Below, piece after piece: positions 54,255 through 64,000 of a DNA stretch of 64,000 bases. The notes under the pieces are model-generated. The model was given only the letters and a program-made list of their open reading frames with translations, searched no databases and had not been told where the DNA came from. The translations under genes and the position numbers were made by a program. The stretch comes from Macrosoma leucophasiata (taxonomy: Eukaryota; Arthropoda; Insecta; Lepidoptera; Hedylidae). The stretch lies in the NCBI GenBank assembly GCA_036365455.1, contig JAWQUS010000016.1, positions 16,453,001 through 16,517,000 of the forward strand, in the 5' to 3' direction. Positions within the stretch are counted from its first letter, which is position 1. Each line of letters opens with the position of its first letter.

Positions 54255-55826
54255 ATACCAATAACGAGCAGTGAAGCATTCCATACTAAGTATGACTGGA
54301 ACTATCATACCATCAACAATAAAAAAACAAGTCAAGGATTGGAAAATGGTAACGTTTACTGGCCTCGTGCAAAGATGTTGGGAGGTTGTAGTGAAATAAA
54401 TGCAATGGTCTATATTAGAGGTAATGATAATGATTACCAGGCCTGGGTTGAACAAGGTAATCCTGAATGGCAACCAAATATTGTTAAAAAATATTTTAAG
54501 AAGGCAGAAAGTTTACAAGATTATAAATTGGGGCAAACTCCCGAAATAAGGAATTTTTATGGCAAAAATGGTCCATTAGTTATAAATACCTTCAATAACA
54601 CAAGGCGTGCTCTTGATAATAAAGTTCTCAGTGCTTGGAATGAAATAGGTTTTAAAAATGTTCTAGATCTAAATGTTGCGAATGTTCAGGGATCTGGAAT
54701 CATGAGAGTGACTGCGTTTGATGGACGTCGTGGTGGTACTGCTCAAACATACTTAATACCTGTACAAAACCGGAGTAATTTGAAAATAGTAAAAAATGCT
54801 TTTGTAACTAAGATACTAATTAATGGTAAATCTCACGTTTATGGAGTTGAAGTTGAAATAAATGATAAAACAGTAAACTTTTATGCCAGTCACGAAGTAA
54901 TTTTAAGTGCGGGTACAATCAATACACCACAGTTACTAATGCTATCTGGAGTGGGTGCAAAACAAGAGTTAGAAGAAAATCATGTACCTTTGAAAGTTCT
55001 CCTACCAGCAGTTGGAAAAAATCTACAGGATCATCCTATAATTAATATAATAGTAGCTGGAAATGAACCTAATTCTGAAACAGATGATACAAAAAAATAT
55101 CTAGATGCCATATTATATCTATACAATCGCACTGGTCCTTTTGCTGAAAATGGATTAGCTGATATCGTTTCTTTTTATTCCAGCAAAAAAGATGCTCGAG
55201 CTCCAGAATTTCAGAACCATTTGATAATTTTTGACAAGAAATCACCACACACGGCAGATTTTTACAAAACATATTTTCAGTATAATAACGAAACAATCGA
55301 TTCAATAGTAAATGTTAATAAAAACAAATCAATTTATTCGTTTGGCGTAATACTGTTGCATCCTTTATCGCGAGGATCAATAACATTGAAATCCAATAAT
55401 CCTCATGATTATCCCTTAATAGAACCAAACTATTTCGGAGACCTAAAAGATTTGAATACTACTCATAATGGAATAAAAATATTAACTGCAATTCTTAATA
55501 CTACATTTTTTAAGTCGATAAATGCGTTTATACCTGAAATCTATTACCCACAGTGTAAAATGAAATTTAAAAGTGATAATTATTGGAGATGTGTAGTAAA
55601 AAATTACGTCGGATCAATATTTCACCCAGTTGGAACTTGTAAAATGGGACCTGATCCACAAAATAATGTCGTGGATAGTAGGTTGAGGGTTCATAAAGTG
55701 CGAAAACTTCGAATCATCGATGCGAGTATAATGCCGTTAACTATTAGTGGGAATATTAATGGACCTGTAATTATGATAGCAGAAAGGGGTGCCGATATGA
55801 TTAAAGAGGACTATAATTTGCTATAA
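54255..55826 (+). CDS. GMC oxidoreductase, large C-terminal exon
   Basis: Begins after CTATTTTCAG with IPITSSEAFHTKYDWNY and runs 523 codons to TAA at 55824-55826. It contains the GMC signature region WPRAKMLGGCSEINAMVYIR G (Cys where Ser is usual), the second signature SAGTINTPQLLMLSGVG, and the C-terminal catalytic region with FHPVGTCKMG (His at 55623-55625) and DASIMPLTISGNINGPVIMI AERGADMI, where GNING supplies the second active-site position as Asn. With the two upstream exons the protein is about 613 residues, near the usual size. These enzymes oxidise alcohol or sugar substrates using FAD and are usually secreted in insects; the substrate cannot be read from sequence. No frameshift or stop, so probably functional. 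A Helitron begins 82 bp after the stop. Confidence 0.92.
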   Translation: MPITSSEAFHTKYDWNYHTINNKKTSQGLENGNVYWPRAKMLGGCSEINAMVYIRGNDNDYQAWVEQGNPEWQPNIVKKYFKKAESLQDYKLGQTPEIRNFYGKNGPLVINTFNNTRRALDNKVLSAWNEIGFKNVLDLNVANVQGSGIMRVTAFDGRRGGTAQTYLIPVQNRSNLKIVKNAFVTKILINGKSHVYGVEVEINDKTVNFYASHEVILSAGTINTPQLLMLSGVGAKQELEENHVPLKVLLPAVGKNLQDHPIINIIVAGNEPNSETDDTKKYLDAILYLYNRTGPFAENGLADIVSFYSSKKDARAPEFQNHLIIFDKKSPHTADFYKTYFQYNNETIDSIVNVNKNKSIYSFGVILLHPLSRGSITLKSNNPHDYPLIEPNYFGDLKDLNTTHNGIKILTAILNTTFFKSINAFIPEIYYPQCKMKFKSDNYWRCVVKNYVGSIFHPVGTCKMGPDPQNNVVDSRLRVHKVRKLRIIDASIMPLTISGNINGPVIMIAERGADMIKEDYNLL

Positions 55827-56234
55827 AACGCAAAGTTTTAATGATTTCCTTATCAAAAATTTTATTTAATTTTATAAGTGTAGTTATTACTACTCATTTA
55901 CTAAGCACTAGCTGACCCGGCAAACTTCGTATTGCCTCACAATGAAATAATGTGTCAAAGGTTTGATAGATACGGACTATTTGTATAGGAAAATGAAATT
56001 AAATGTAGAGATTCCCGTGAGAATGAGAGATTTTCCCGCAGTAAAAAGTAGCCTAAATGTTGGCTTAGTATCTATACACCACAAAAAGTTTCATTCGAAT
56101 CCGTCCAGTATCTTCGGAGATTAGCCTGGACATAGGGACAAACAGACAGACAAAGATTTTTAAAATCATTGCAAAGTGTTCTAATACTATTTTAACATCG
56201 CCCCCAATTGGTTTTTCGTAAATATATACAATGT

Positions 56235-58327
56235 GTTAGAATCGCAATGACTCGGCGCGATAGAGCTTTCCGGGCCTTCAAACGTGACAGGTGTGACAAG
56301 AACTGGGGTCTGCATAAGAGTGCACGGAACCGGTGTAATCAAATGGTGAGAGCAGCCAAACGTCGTTATTGTTTTGATAAAATTTCAGACTCATCAGCCG
56401 AAATTTGGAAATTTCTTAACTCGCTAGGTTTCGGTAAAACAAATATCTCTTCTGATAATGTTTCTTTTTCAGCAAATGAATTTAATTCCCATTTCTCCCA
56501 TGTCCCGCCTTTTTTTAGCTCTTCTGTCAAAATCTCAACTTTAGCAGAAATTTCTCTCATAAGTCTACCTTCCATTGAAACTTTTTCATTCACTAAGACG
56601 ACGAGTGATGAACTTTATAAAGTCATTAACTCCATAAAGTCAAATGCAGTAGGTGGTGATGACATAAGCCGGATGATGGTTATGCCTATACTCCAATTCA
56701 TTATTCCCACGTTTACACATATCATTAATTCTTCATTAGCATCTGGGGTACTTCCTTTGATTTGGCAAAAAGCCTTAGTCTTACCACATCCAAAAGTTAA
56801 TAACCCCCGTGGATTAAATGAGTATAGGCCAATTTCAATATTACCGTTTCTATCAAAATCCCTGGAAGCTGTGGTCCACAAAAAGGTCTCTTCCTTTATA
56901 CATGGAGTAATATACACTATAGTATAAACGTTTAATATGGTGGACCATGATATCCTCCTGGCCATCTTAAGACATCTGAATTTTTCTCCAACAGCTGTTG
57001 GTTGGTTTTTCTCTCACCTGAGGAAGAGACAAAAGGCGGTTCGGTTAAATGGTACTCTTTCAAACTGGTGTAACCTCAATGCAGGTGTTCCACAAGGTGG
57101 TATACTTTCACCTCTCCTCTTCTCTATTTTTATTAACATTCTTTCTGCTTCGTTGGACTGCTCTTACCATTTTTACGCCGATGATTTGCAACTATATAGT
57201 CATTAAGAAATCAACAATATTGCTCATGCTATAAGCAAGATTAACTGCAACCTAAATAAAATTAGTACCTGGTCACAAAATTACGGTATTCAAGTTAATC
57301 CTAACAAGTGTCCGGCTATAATAATTGGAAACTCACGACAATTGAGTAAATTAAATATGAGTTCTGTCACCCCTGTCAAGTTTGAAAATCAAGTGATTCC
57401 TTTCTGTTCAGCTGTAAAAAATCTAGGTTTGCATATTGATGCCACTCTCAGCTGGAAAGTTCATGTCAGCGAGGTAAGCCGGGGAGTCTATAGCGCACTA
57501 CACTCCCTCAACCGACTTCGAAACTTCCTGCCCATTGAAACTAAGATTCGTCTTGTTCAGGCCCTAATTCTCCCCATTATTGATTATGCTGATGTGTGTT
57601 ATTCGGACCTGAACGAAATTTTTCTCAATAAACTAGACAGATTAATTAATAACACTATCCGTTTCATTTTTTGTCTGCGGAAGTTTGACCACGTATCCTC
57701 TTATCGTAATAAGTTAAATTGGCTTCCCATTCGGCAGCGAAGACAAATAAGACTGCTCTCTCAACTCTTTTCTATTCTTTCCGACTCTTCTTCTCCTTCT
57801 TACTTAAAATGTAAATTTGAATATCTTTCTTTCTCTCACTCCTTACAATTACGCTCTAACGATTCTCAAGTTTTTTTTTTTTTTTTTTTTTTTTATGTAA
57901 TGATAGTGGTAAACAAGCATGCAGTTCACATTGATGTTAAGTGATGACTGCAGCCTATAGACACCCACACAAAGACCAAGGTCAAAATGCAGATGCGTTA
58001 CCACTCCTGAGGCCTAAGGTCTTATGCCTCTGTGCCGGAAATTACAGGGCCGTACATTACCACCTGACCGGAACACGATAGTGTTGAACACTACCATTTA
58101 GCGGCAAGTATATTAGGTAATGCGGTGGTGTCTACGCCCGCGAGCTCCGTCACTGGAGCTCTACCACCAGTAAGTGTTCTCACCATACCACTTCACCGTT
58201 CTGGCTTTGTATCAAGCTCCTTTGTGATTCAAGCTACACGCCTGTGGAATGCTCTTCCGGAGAATTTGCGTAGACTCACCACGAAATTTGCGTTTAAAAA
58301 GAGTGTTAAGGCTCATTTTCAGTCATA
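56235..58327 (+). pseudogene. LINE D reverse transcriptase, dead copy
   Basis: A single frame covers the copy but with stops at 56925-56927 and 57204-57206. Order matches LINE A: basic linker (RNRCNQMVRAAKRRY), NEYRPISILPFLSKSLEAVV, then after KKVSSF about 45 residues including the SGFRPGHST and LLDFS segments are missing and replaced by a short stop-containing join. GVPQGGILSPLLFSIFIN and FYADDLQLY are present, followed by NPNKCPAIIIGNSR, LGLHIDATLSWKVHVSEVSR and ILPIIDYADVCY. The frame is then interrupted by the SINE-A and resumes with QATRLWNALPENLRR to a stop at 58327. Protein similarity to LINE A is clear but far from identity, so they are different families of one clade. Confidence 0.85.
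57871..58173 (-). repeat. SINE-A, full length, nested in LINE D
   Basis: T-tract of more than 20 (the A-tail), then the complete minus-strand body to CTCTACCACCAGTAA. The LINE coding sequence RSNDSQ to the left and VLTIPLHRSGF to the right join across it. A TTCTCA word occurs on both sides, but the target duplication is not clean. It is the youngest event in this three-level nest. Confidence 0.88.
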
Positions 58328-58738
58328 AACATTTCAAATCATCATAATATTTTGTATTTATACCATATTTGCACGTATGTATAATTGTATAGATATTGTT
58401 GTGTATATATTTATTATTTTATGTATAGATATGTATATATGTTTAAATATATATATATATATTTTTATGTATATATATTTCAATATATTTTATTCTATTA
58501 ACGTGTATGGATCATTTTTAATCTATTAAGTTGTTTTTTTTTGTGTTAATTAAGTTGTTTTTTGTTGTTTAATCTACCACCGCCTACGATTTTTCTCTTC
58601 ACTACCAATGGTTGACTGGTAGAGAGCGCTCTTAGCGTTAAGTCCGCCATTTGTTGCAATTTTAGTTTTGTGGCATTAAAGATTAAATAAATAATAAATA
58701 AATGTACGTGGATTTTACTGTTTTATTATATGTATAGA

Positions 58739-59105
58739 GAAGCAAATATGACATGTAAGACTGCCCAATATTGTAAGGGCATTTTTATATTATACTTTTG
58801 TCTAATGAATATGGACTTGGAATAAAGTGATATCGAAGTTAAAAATTATTTTTCAACTTGAAAAAGTCTGTCTTGTGGGAATACTAATACACAACAATTT
58901 AATTTACAAGTGCTCATGAGCCTTATTCATTTTTGTTCCTCATTGTAATGTAGAATCTTAAAATTCGTGACATTTTAAGTAAGTATACCTATAAAGTTTA
59001 AAGTTTAAAAAATGCTAAATAAATTGCACCTATTACATTCTTCATCAAAATATCCACGTCCAGAATGACGTCATGAATGTATCACAGGTTATAATTTATG
59101 CTATA
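58739..59105. other. AT-rich sequence between two Helitrons
   Basis: Nothing recognised. Confidence 0.4.
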
Positions 59106-59383
59106 CTAGCTGCTGCCCGCAACGTCGTCTGCGTGAAGGCAGTACAGCACCAAACATACCTAAGATGCCAATGTCGCTTTAGCATTATAAGCAAACAACT
59201 TTTAAAATAGCATTAAATTAAAACTATAAGTTTTTTTGCAAGCGAAGCAAGTGAAAGGAGTCATATGGGAATCCTGCTGAGTTCAGTCGTAAGATGTGAC
59301 TGAAGGAAATAGAGAAAAAAATACAGGAATATATTCCCGGACACAAAAGAGTAAAAGGTAAAAGGAGTAAAAAGTATCAAACC

Positions 59384-61135
59384 TTACGATACTTTCCTAT
59401 GAACTACGTTGGTAGTTATTCTGCCGAGAGCCAAAATAAAAAGAGAGTCAGGACTGGTGACGCGGTAGCAAGCGACGTACAGTTGCCCGTGTGAGAAGCA
59501 ACTCGTCCTGAGGTTAACACCCGCTGACCTCAATGTCTGCCCCTGCGACTTATTGACCATCGCGAAGCAAACATTCAACTGTACGCGCTGGAACTGGAAC
59601 GTGAAGTTATGAGGTATGAAGGAAATGCGTGGTATAAATACTGCCTCACCAATGCCACAACCCGTAAGAATTTCCTCCTCAATGGGGTGTCTGTGGAGCG
59701 AGATGGCTTTAAGGCGGGTCCCGTTATTCAACTTCGGAGGAGATAAGTTCCGAAGAAGCATAATCGGGACACCTACCTTCAGCTTGATGGTATGCGATGG
59801 AAGTCCGCTTGCTGACAGGAAGTTCAGAAATGCCATGGGACAATGTGTGGCGTCATCTTGCGCAGTATTTATGGAGGTATATAGACCACTTCATTGCTTA
59901 TTAATTGCTGCAGCCTGACCATTTTTCGGCGTCAAAATGACCCGCTTACACACCCAAAACGTCGTATTCTGCTGGTGCGATATACGACTGATGTCGCCTC
60001 GTAGACACCGAGAATGAGTTCTTCTCACCTGAATACATCTCTGTCGAGAGACTGGAAACACCACCTATCTACCTCTTTCTTCTGGTAGAGTGCTTCCGCG
60101 AAGACTTAGAAGGAGATCGGAAAATTATTGAGCACGTGCATTGTCGTCAAGCCGAGCTCTCATATTAATGATCAAGCGCAGCGTAGGTACGAACTCGTTA
60201 AGATGTTGAAACGCAACAAAGCATTCATCTCGTCAGCCCTCGATCTTCGCGTCACCACGGGAAGCGTTTGCCGGAAATCGTCAGTGAACAGTAATGTGAC
60301 ACCACCCACTTTCGTTCCTGCGGATGTCCTGCAGGGTTCTGTCCACGGCCTCAACTGCCTTTCTATTGGCCATCGTATACTCATCCCATACAACCAGAGA
60401 GCAATCCTTGAGCACGTGTCCTTGTCACTGTTACATGACACACCAAAAACGTCGTTTCGGCGCTCTCTAAATGAAAGGAAATTTTAAACATGGCATGTGC
60501 TGTCTTTCTATCCGGAAGCAGTGTGGCAGCAATTCCCCACGACGCTACAGCAATAGAAATTTTGCCTTGCCTCCTGACCTCTGCAAGTATGCCAGTGGTA
60601 ACAAATATTTTTTTTGTTCCACCAGGGGCATCCAAGAAAAAAAATTTACTCTGGTTTTGTCCAACGCTTTCAAGGACGGTATCATAAGTTTGTTTTTGCT
60701 CTGAACAAAACAAAGCGACATGGTCTTTTCGCCCGGATCGTAATTTGTCAGCGTTATACTCCCAATTTCTACGGACTTGATGCGGTGATGATTGGGGAGC
60801 TGGTAACCCATATTTGATAGTTCAATCGGTGGTGGAAATGACCACATCTTGAAATTAACTAAGACAGGTGTTCAGCATGCGTTCATTAGTTCGACTTCGT
60901 CTCCAGTAGCACGTGTCTCAAAGCTCATAGAAAATCTTCAGACAGATGATGGCGATACTTCTCCGTCACTGACGCTTGCCTCCGCGAGGGTGTCATCCCA
61001 GTTTTGGTCACCGTCAAGAAGGTGACGTGCTACGCGCCACGCCATCAAAGTCCTCAGAAAAGCGAAATACGTTGGGCCTCGGACCGTGTGAAGTAACAAC
61101 CGCAGGAAATAGCTATCGGCATTATTTGGATGCAC
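59384..61135 (-). pseudogene. Helitron PIF1-like helicase, C-terminal half, frameshifted
   Basis: Pieces appear in correct order along the minus strand but in different frames. MHPNNADSYFLRLLLHTVRG PT at 61135-60938 is the segment that precedes the helicase. FLDAPGGTKKIFVTTGILAE VR at about 60640 is Walker A with the GKT changed to KK, which would abolish ATP binding. GGVTLLFTDDFRQTLPVVTR RSRADEMNA at about 60300 is the DFRQTLPV motif. LKVGVPIMLLRNLSPPKLNN GT and FAMVNKSQGQTLRSAGVNLR with FSHGQLYVACYRVTS at 59836-59384 are the final PIF1 helicase motifs. The Rep (HUH) nuclease half is absent. No single frame spans it; it is a dead copy. Confidence 0.85.
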
Positions 61136-61190
61136 GATACCTATTTACCTTACCCAATGCGGTGTCCTTGAAAATTACCGAATATTCATG

Positions 61191-61600
61191 TGAAATTTGA
61201 AGTAAATCCATTAAGTACTTTTGAGTTTAGCCCGGACATATAAACAGACAAACAAACACTATATTTAGTTTCGACATCGATAGTAGATAACGCCCCAAAT
61301 ATTCTTTAAAACAAAAAATCAATGTACAGTTTTGACTTTCCTACGATTTTAAAGATTCACAGCACTTCCCCCGGAGGAGATAACATAATAATATGTATGT
61401 TGACCGGACCGGTTAGTAATATTCATGCAAAATTTGAAGTAAATCCATTTAGTACTTTTTTAGTTTAGCCCGGACATACATACAGACAAACAGACAAAAA
61501 ATCTGAAAACTGTATTTTTGGCTTCGATTTCTATTGCAGAATACGTCCCAAGTATTATTTAAAAAAATAAACAACGTACAGTTTTGACTTTTTACGATTT
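61191..61600. repeat. Internal duplication in the Helitron
   Basis: GAAATTTGAAGTAAATCCAT TAAGTAC...TTTGACTTTCCTACGATTTT (61191-61350) and AAAATTTGAAGTAAATCCAT TTAGTAC...TTTGACTTTTTACGATTTT (61429-61603) are diverged copies about 238 bp apart. Confidence 0.7.
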
Positions 61601-61859
61601 TATTAAATGTAGAGATTCCCGTGGGAATGAGTAATTTTCCCGCACTAGAAAGTAGCCTAAATGTTGGCCAGGCACAAAAAGATTCATTCGAATCCATCCA
61701 GTATCTTCATCTTCAATCATCTTCAATAAAATTAAAAATCATTTAAAAGTGTTCTAATACTATTTTTGCATCGCCCCAAATTAGTTTTTCGTAAATATAT
61801 ACAATGTACAGACACGCGGATTTTACTGTTTTATTATAAGTATAGTTATAGATAACACG

Positions 61860-61955
61860 GGCGTATAAAATTACTACCCATTAGCGGCAGATGGGTATTG
61901 CGGTAGTGCCTACGCCCTCGAGTCCATACACAGGGAGACTCTATCACCAGTAAAC
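61860..61955 (-). repeat. SINE-A 5'-end fragment
   Basis: CCCATTAGCGGCAGATGGGT, GTGCCTACGCCCTCGAG and CTCTATCACCAGTAAAC are the 5' third of the older SINE-A subfamily; it starts right after the Helitron 5' end. Confidence 0.6.
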
Positions 61956-62504
61956 TACTATGAATAACAACAGACACGTACGCCTAGACATGTCTGGTTA
62001 CCAACTATAAAATAGATAATCAAAGATTCCACTACAAATAAAACTATTTTTATATACAAATTTACATCTTTCTAATGTTCCATTTCCTCTTTGAAACACT
62101 GATAACAAAGTGTTAAGGTAAAGAAAGTGGGACATTCTTTGCTGTGCACTAATAGAATTCAAAAGGCCGAGGTACAAATACATAGGAAAACCGCCCAAAA
62201 ATAAATCGGTAAGCTCTTTTATATTTTTTTTTACAATTATGCAATAGATATGTGATAAATACGATACTATGTCAAGAATTAATCATTTCACAACAGTATT
62301 TTCTTTAGGAACTAAATCAGCACTTGGCCAAGTATCTCTTCATAGCGTGCGTTTTTATGTTATTTTAAACCTGGACGTAGTTTTTACGACCAATAAAATC
62401 ATCATTTCAACCAAAAGGCGTTCACTGCTGGACAAACTAATGGACTTATTACACGGCACGGTATTCAGGCTACGATAGCAAGGGTCAGGGCAGTGTTATA
62501 ACAT
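61956..62504. other. Non-coding sequence with an RTE-like tail word
   Basis: CATCATTTCAACCAAAAGGC GTTCACTGCTGGACAAA (62400-62436) resembles the RTE 3' end in minus orientation. Otherwise nothing recognised. Confidence 0.4.
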
Positions 62505-62577
62505 TTAGGGAGTTAGGGTTTAGGGTTTAGGAATTAGGGTGACCGGAGCGGCCCGGTCAGCCTAACGCCCTAACTAC
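62505..62577. repeat. Short telomere-like tract
   Basis: TTAGGGAGTTAGGGTTTAGG GTTTAGGAATTAGGG (62507-62541) contains several TTAGGG or TTTAGGG words, then a GACCGG/CCGGTC pair and CGCCCTAACTAC in inverse orientation. Lepidopteran telomeres are TTAGG, so this is not a perfect match. Confidence 0.6.
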
Positions 62578-62578
62578 A

Positions 62579-62974
62579 CACAGTACAAATATGAACAGTA
62601 TGGAAACTGCGTACAAAACTGCTGCTCTATGGTGTCATCGTCTCGTACCATGGAGCAGCAGTCTACTCGTGACCACGGCCGTTGCGAAACGTCGAGTGTC
62701 GAGGTAAATACTGCGATTAAAATAGTACGCGATTGAGTCCTGTTTACAATATAAAAATATGAATATAAATCGTGAAAGTTTAAAACAATTACGTACAAAA
62801 CGTTCAAAACGGCACACTCACACAAATAATGCGCATCGACGCTCGAGTAGCGAGTGACTCGGAGCTGCAGCACCACGAGAACCGCTTAGGGGCCTCGTTG
62901 ATGCGCATGTTTGTGTGATTGCGCCGTTTCAACGTTTTGTACGTAGTTTCCATACTGTTCATATTTGTACTGTG
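62579..62974. mobile_element. MITE, CACAGTAC family, copy 2
   Basis: Left end CACAGTACAAATATGAACAG TATGGAAAC and right end GTTTCCATACTGTTCATATT TGTACTGTG are near-perfect inverted repeats of about 41 bp. A second, inner pair (GTACAAAACGTTCAAAACGG near 62793 and CCGTTTCAACGTTTTGTACG) plus GCGCATCGACG / CGTTGATGCGC follows the arrangement of copy 1 at 6713. An extra 170 bp with a 16-bp-arm hairpin (62618-62662) has been added near the left end. Confidence 0.8.
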
Positions 62975-63162
62975 ACTGAGTTCCCTGTCCCTGTTCCCTG
63001 AGGGCCCTGTCAACCGGATAGTGTAATAAGCGGCAACCTGGCGCGAGGTTACGCCCACCCTTTCTGCCGGACCCTGAATACCGTGTCGTGTAATAGCCTT
63101 TTTAAGTCCTGGGGGCCGACCGCCCCACTCTAATGCTTTCGTTTAGTACGTTATCCTGTCAG
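62975..63162. other. GC-richer unclassified sequence
   Basis: Nothing recognised; possibly the left part of the repeat D copy that follows. Confidence 0.35.
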
Positions 63163-63410
63163 ATTCGTCATCACTCAAGCGAAATACGTCCACAGCTGTA
63201 CAAAGCCTTCCCCAAAGACGACAGTGTTGTGCGTCATTGGGGGAGATATGCCATAATCGCCACGCTTGGCATGCGGATTGGCGATCGCAGTGGCAGTCGT
63301 TTTATCGCAGAACGCTGCTGCACTTGCATCTTGCGTTATTGCACTTGCTACCGCCTCATTATTCGGTTGACTAACTGCATTAATGGAAGAATTCTCTTCC
63401 AACAACACAA
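63163..63410. repeat. Repeat D, best-preserved copy
   Basis: AAGCCTTCCCCAAAGACGAC AGTGTTGTGCGTC, GGGGGAGATATGCCATAATC, GCATGCGGATTGGCGATCGC, GTCGTTTTATCGCAGAACGC TGC and TTCGGTTGACTAACTGCATT. Used here as the reference for the other four copies. Confidence 0.65.
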
Positions 63411-63867
63411 CAACAAAATACAACGGTTTAATTATCCTCAATAATTGAAGTGTTAAACATAAGTATCAACCGATTATATGAATTTACTACCGCTTCATTC
63501 CAAAGCGAACAAGTATAATCCCGTATTAAAATTGTCCCCAGTTACGATGTTCATCAGCAAAAAGGTCTTCAGAAGTGTTAGCAGGGATATTACATTTTTA
63601 GTGAGTGACTCCATCTCACTGTAATGAAGGCTAATTTCCCGGCGGACTAAGCGCGGTCATCCGCATGTAATATGCACGAAGTTTTGAAACGGTTATTTTA
63701 TTTCTGAATATAATCTTTTCCTTTCTTGAATTGTGATGCGGTTTTAAATTAAAGCTGGATTGTCTTGTGCTGGTCTTGTTTTTTAATCCTTTTAAATTAG
63801 TAATTCTGTTCAAAGTTTGTTATGATTGTGGCATAAATTTAAACTTACAACTGGTATTTAGAAAAGA
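63411..63867. other. AT-rich non-coding sequence
   Basis: Nothing recognised. Confidence 0.4.
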
Positions 63868-63945
63868 CGATCATCATCATCTCAGCCAAAAGACGACAAC
63901 TGCTGAACAAAGACCTCCCCCAAAGATTGCCACAACGAACGATAA
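63868..63945 (-). mobile_element. RTE-type LINE 3' end
   Basis: CGATCATCATCATCTCAGCC AAAAGACG...TGCTGAACAAAGACCTCCCC is the reverse complement of the RTE end seen at 41965-42150, including the ATG-repeat tail. Confidence 0.7.
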
Positions 63946-63961
63946 AATTATGTATTTCATA

Positions 63962-64000
63962 ATAACATCAATGTGACCTGCATGCTTGTTTGCCACTTCC
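63962..64000 (+). repeat. SINE-A 3' fragment at the window edge
   Basis: AACATCAATGTGACCTGCAT GCTTGTTTGCCACTTCC is the last part of SINE-A before its tail; the window ends inside it. Confidence 0.75.

Larger units (their letters stand above)
56235..58700 (+). mobile_element. LINE D: 5'-truncated relative of LINE A, itself split by SINE-A
   Basis: AATGT flanks both ends (56230-56234 and 58701-58705), inside a Helitron. The coding part starts directly at the 5' junction, beyond the endonuclease, and the 3' end is AAATAAATAATAAATA. A SINE-A sits at 57871-58173. Confidence 0.85.
55908..58738 (-). mobile_element. Helitron carrying a nested LINE
   Basis: The minus-strand 3' end GTTTGCCGGGTCAGCTAG is followed by T at 55907. 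The 5' part on the minus strand (TCTATACATATAATAAAACA G and following) is at 58738. GTAAATATATACAATGT (56217-56233) and ACGTGGATTTTACTGTTTTA on the other side of the LINE are adjacent in the related Helitron at 61787-61840, proving that the LINE split this element. Excluding the LINE it is about 365 bp and non-coding. Confidence 0.8.
59106..61852 (-). mobile_element. Autonomous-type Helitron, decayed, with canonical ends
   Basis: On the minus strand the element runs from TCTATAACTATACTTATAAT (starting at 61852) to GTTGCGGGCAGCAGCTAG (ending at 59106), with host A before and T after, exactly the Helitron TC...CTAG rule with A/T target. It is 2747 bp and contains the remains of the helicase. 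Its 5' 90 bp are shared with the Helitron at 55908-58738. The 61190-61600 part carries an internal duplication. Confidence 0.82.

Noticed and set aside
59616..60847. Plus-strand frames over the Helitron helicase
   Set aside because: They are antisense to clear helicase motifs on the minus strand.

Overview
The window looks like a repeat-dense stretch of a lepidopteran (moth or butterfly) nuclear genome. That is inferred from the AT-rich composition, spliced genes with GT/AG introns and polypyrimidine tracts, many Helitrons with TC...CTAG ends, an R4/Dong-type LINE next to TAA repeats, RTE 3' ends with ATG-repeat tails, and a GMC oxidoreductase of the kind expanded in insects. No bacterial operon, CRISPR array, rRNA gene or convincing functional tRNA gene is visible. 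Family labels such as SINE-A or repeat C are mine.

Two host genes can be supported. At the left end (1200-1714, +) is the terminal coding exon of a single-pass membrane protein whose earlier exons lie outside the window. At 51912-55826 (+) three exons encode nearly all of a GMC-family (glucose dehydrogenase-like) flavoenzyme; only the first exon is missing. Almost everything else is transposable elements, live-looking to very old.

Layout. 0-9 kb: membrane-protein exon, SINE-A copies, two short Helitrons, one MITE and a 71-bp near-perfect palindrome. 9-19 kb: tRNA-headed SINEs, three dispersed copies of repeat C, LINE remnants and an inverted pair of tRNA-headed SINEs. 19-29.6 kb: a foldback element in a Helitron, a two-unit complex tandem repeat (21.5-22.6 kb), more Helitrons and a LINE 3' end with 28-bp tandem repeats. 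29.6-35.5 kb: the richest retroelement block, a 5'-truncated CR1/Jockey-superfamily LINE (+) followed by an R4/Dong-type LINE with a restriction-like endonuclease (-) and a GC-rich unit bounded by TTA-repeat tracts. 35.5-49.7 kb: SINE-A copies, a hAT-like MITE family with 8-bp target duplications, a Jockey-like LINE inserted in a SINE, and a 138-bp-arm inverted repeat. 49.7-55.9 kb: the GMC gene. 55.9-61.9 kb: two Helitrons, one carrying a nested LINE that itself carries a nested SINE, the other carrying a decayed Helitron helicase. 61.9-64 kb: telomere-like tract, MITE, repeat D, RTE end and a SINE-A cut by the window edge.

The most informative content is the nested insertion order, which can be read from target-site duplications at several places. 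I did not find a convincing new molecular system. The best candidates for undescribed units are the SINE-A family, the GC-rich unit at 34682-35447, the TIR families and the tandem unit at 21.5-22.6 kb.
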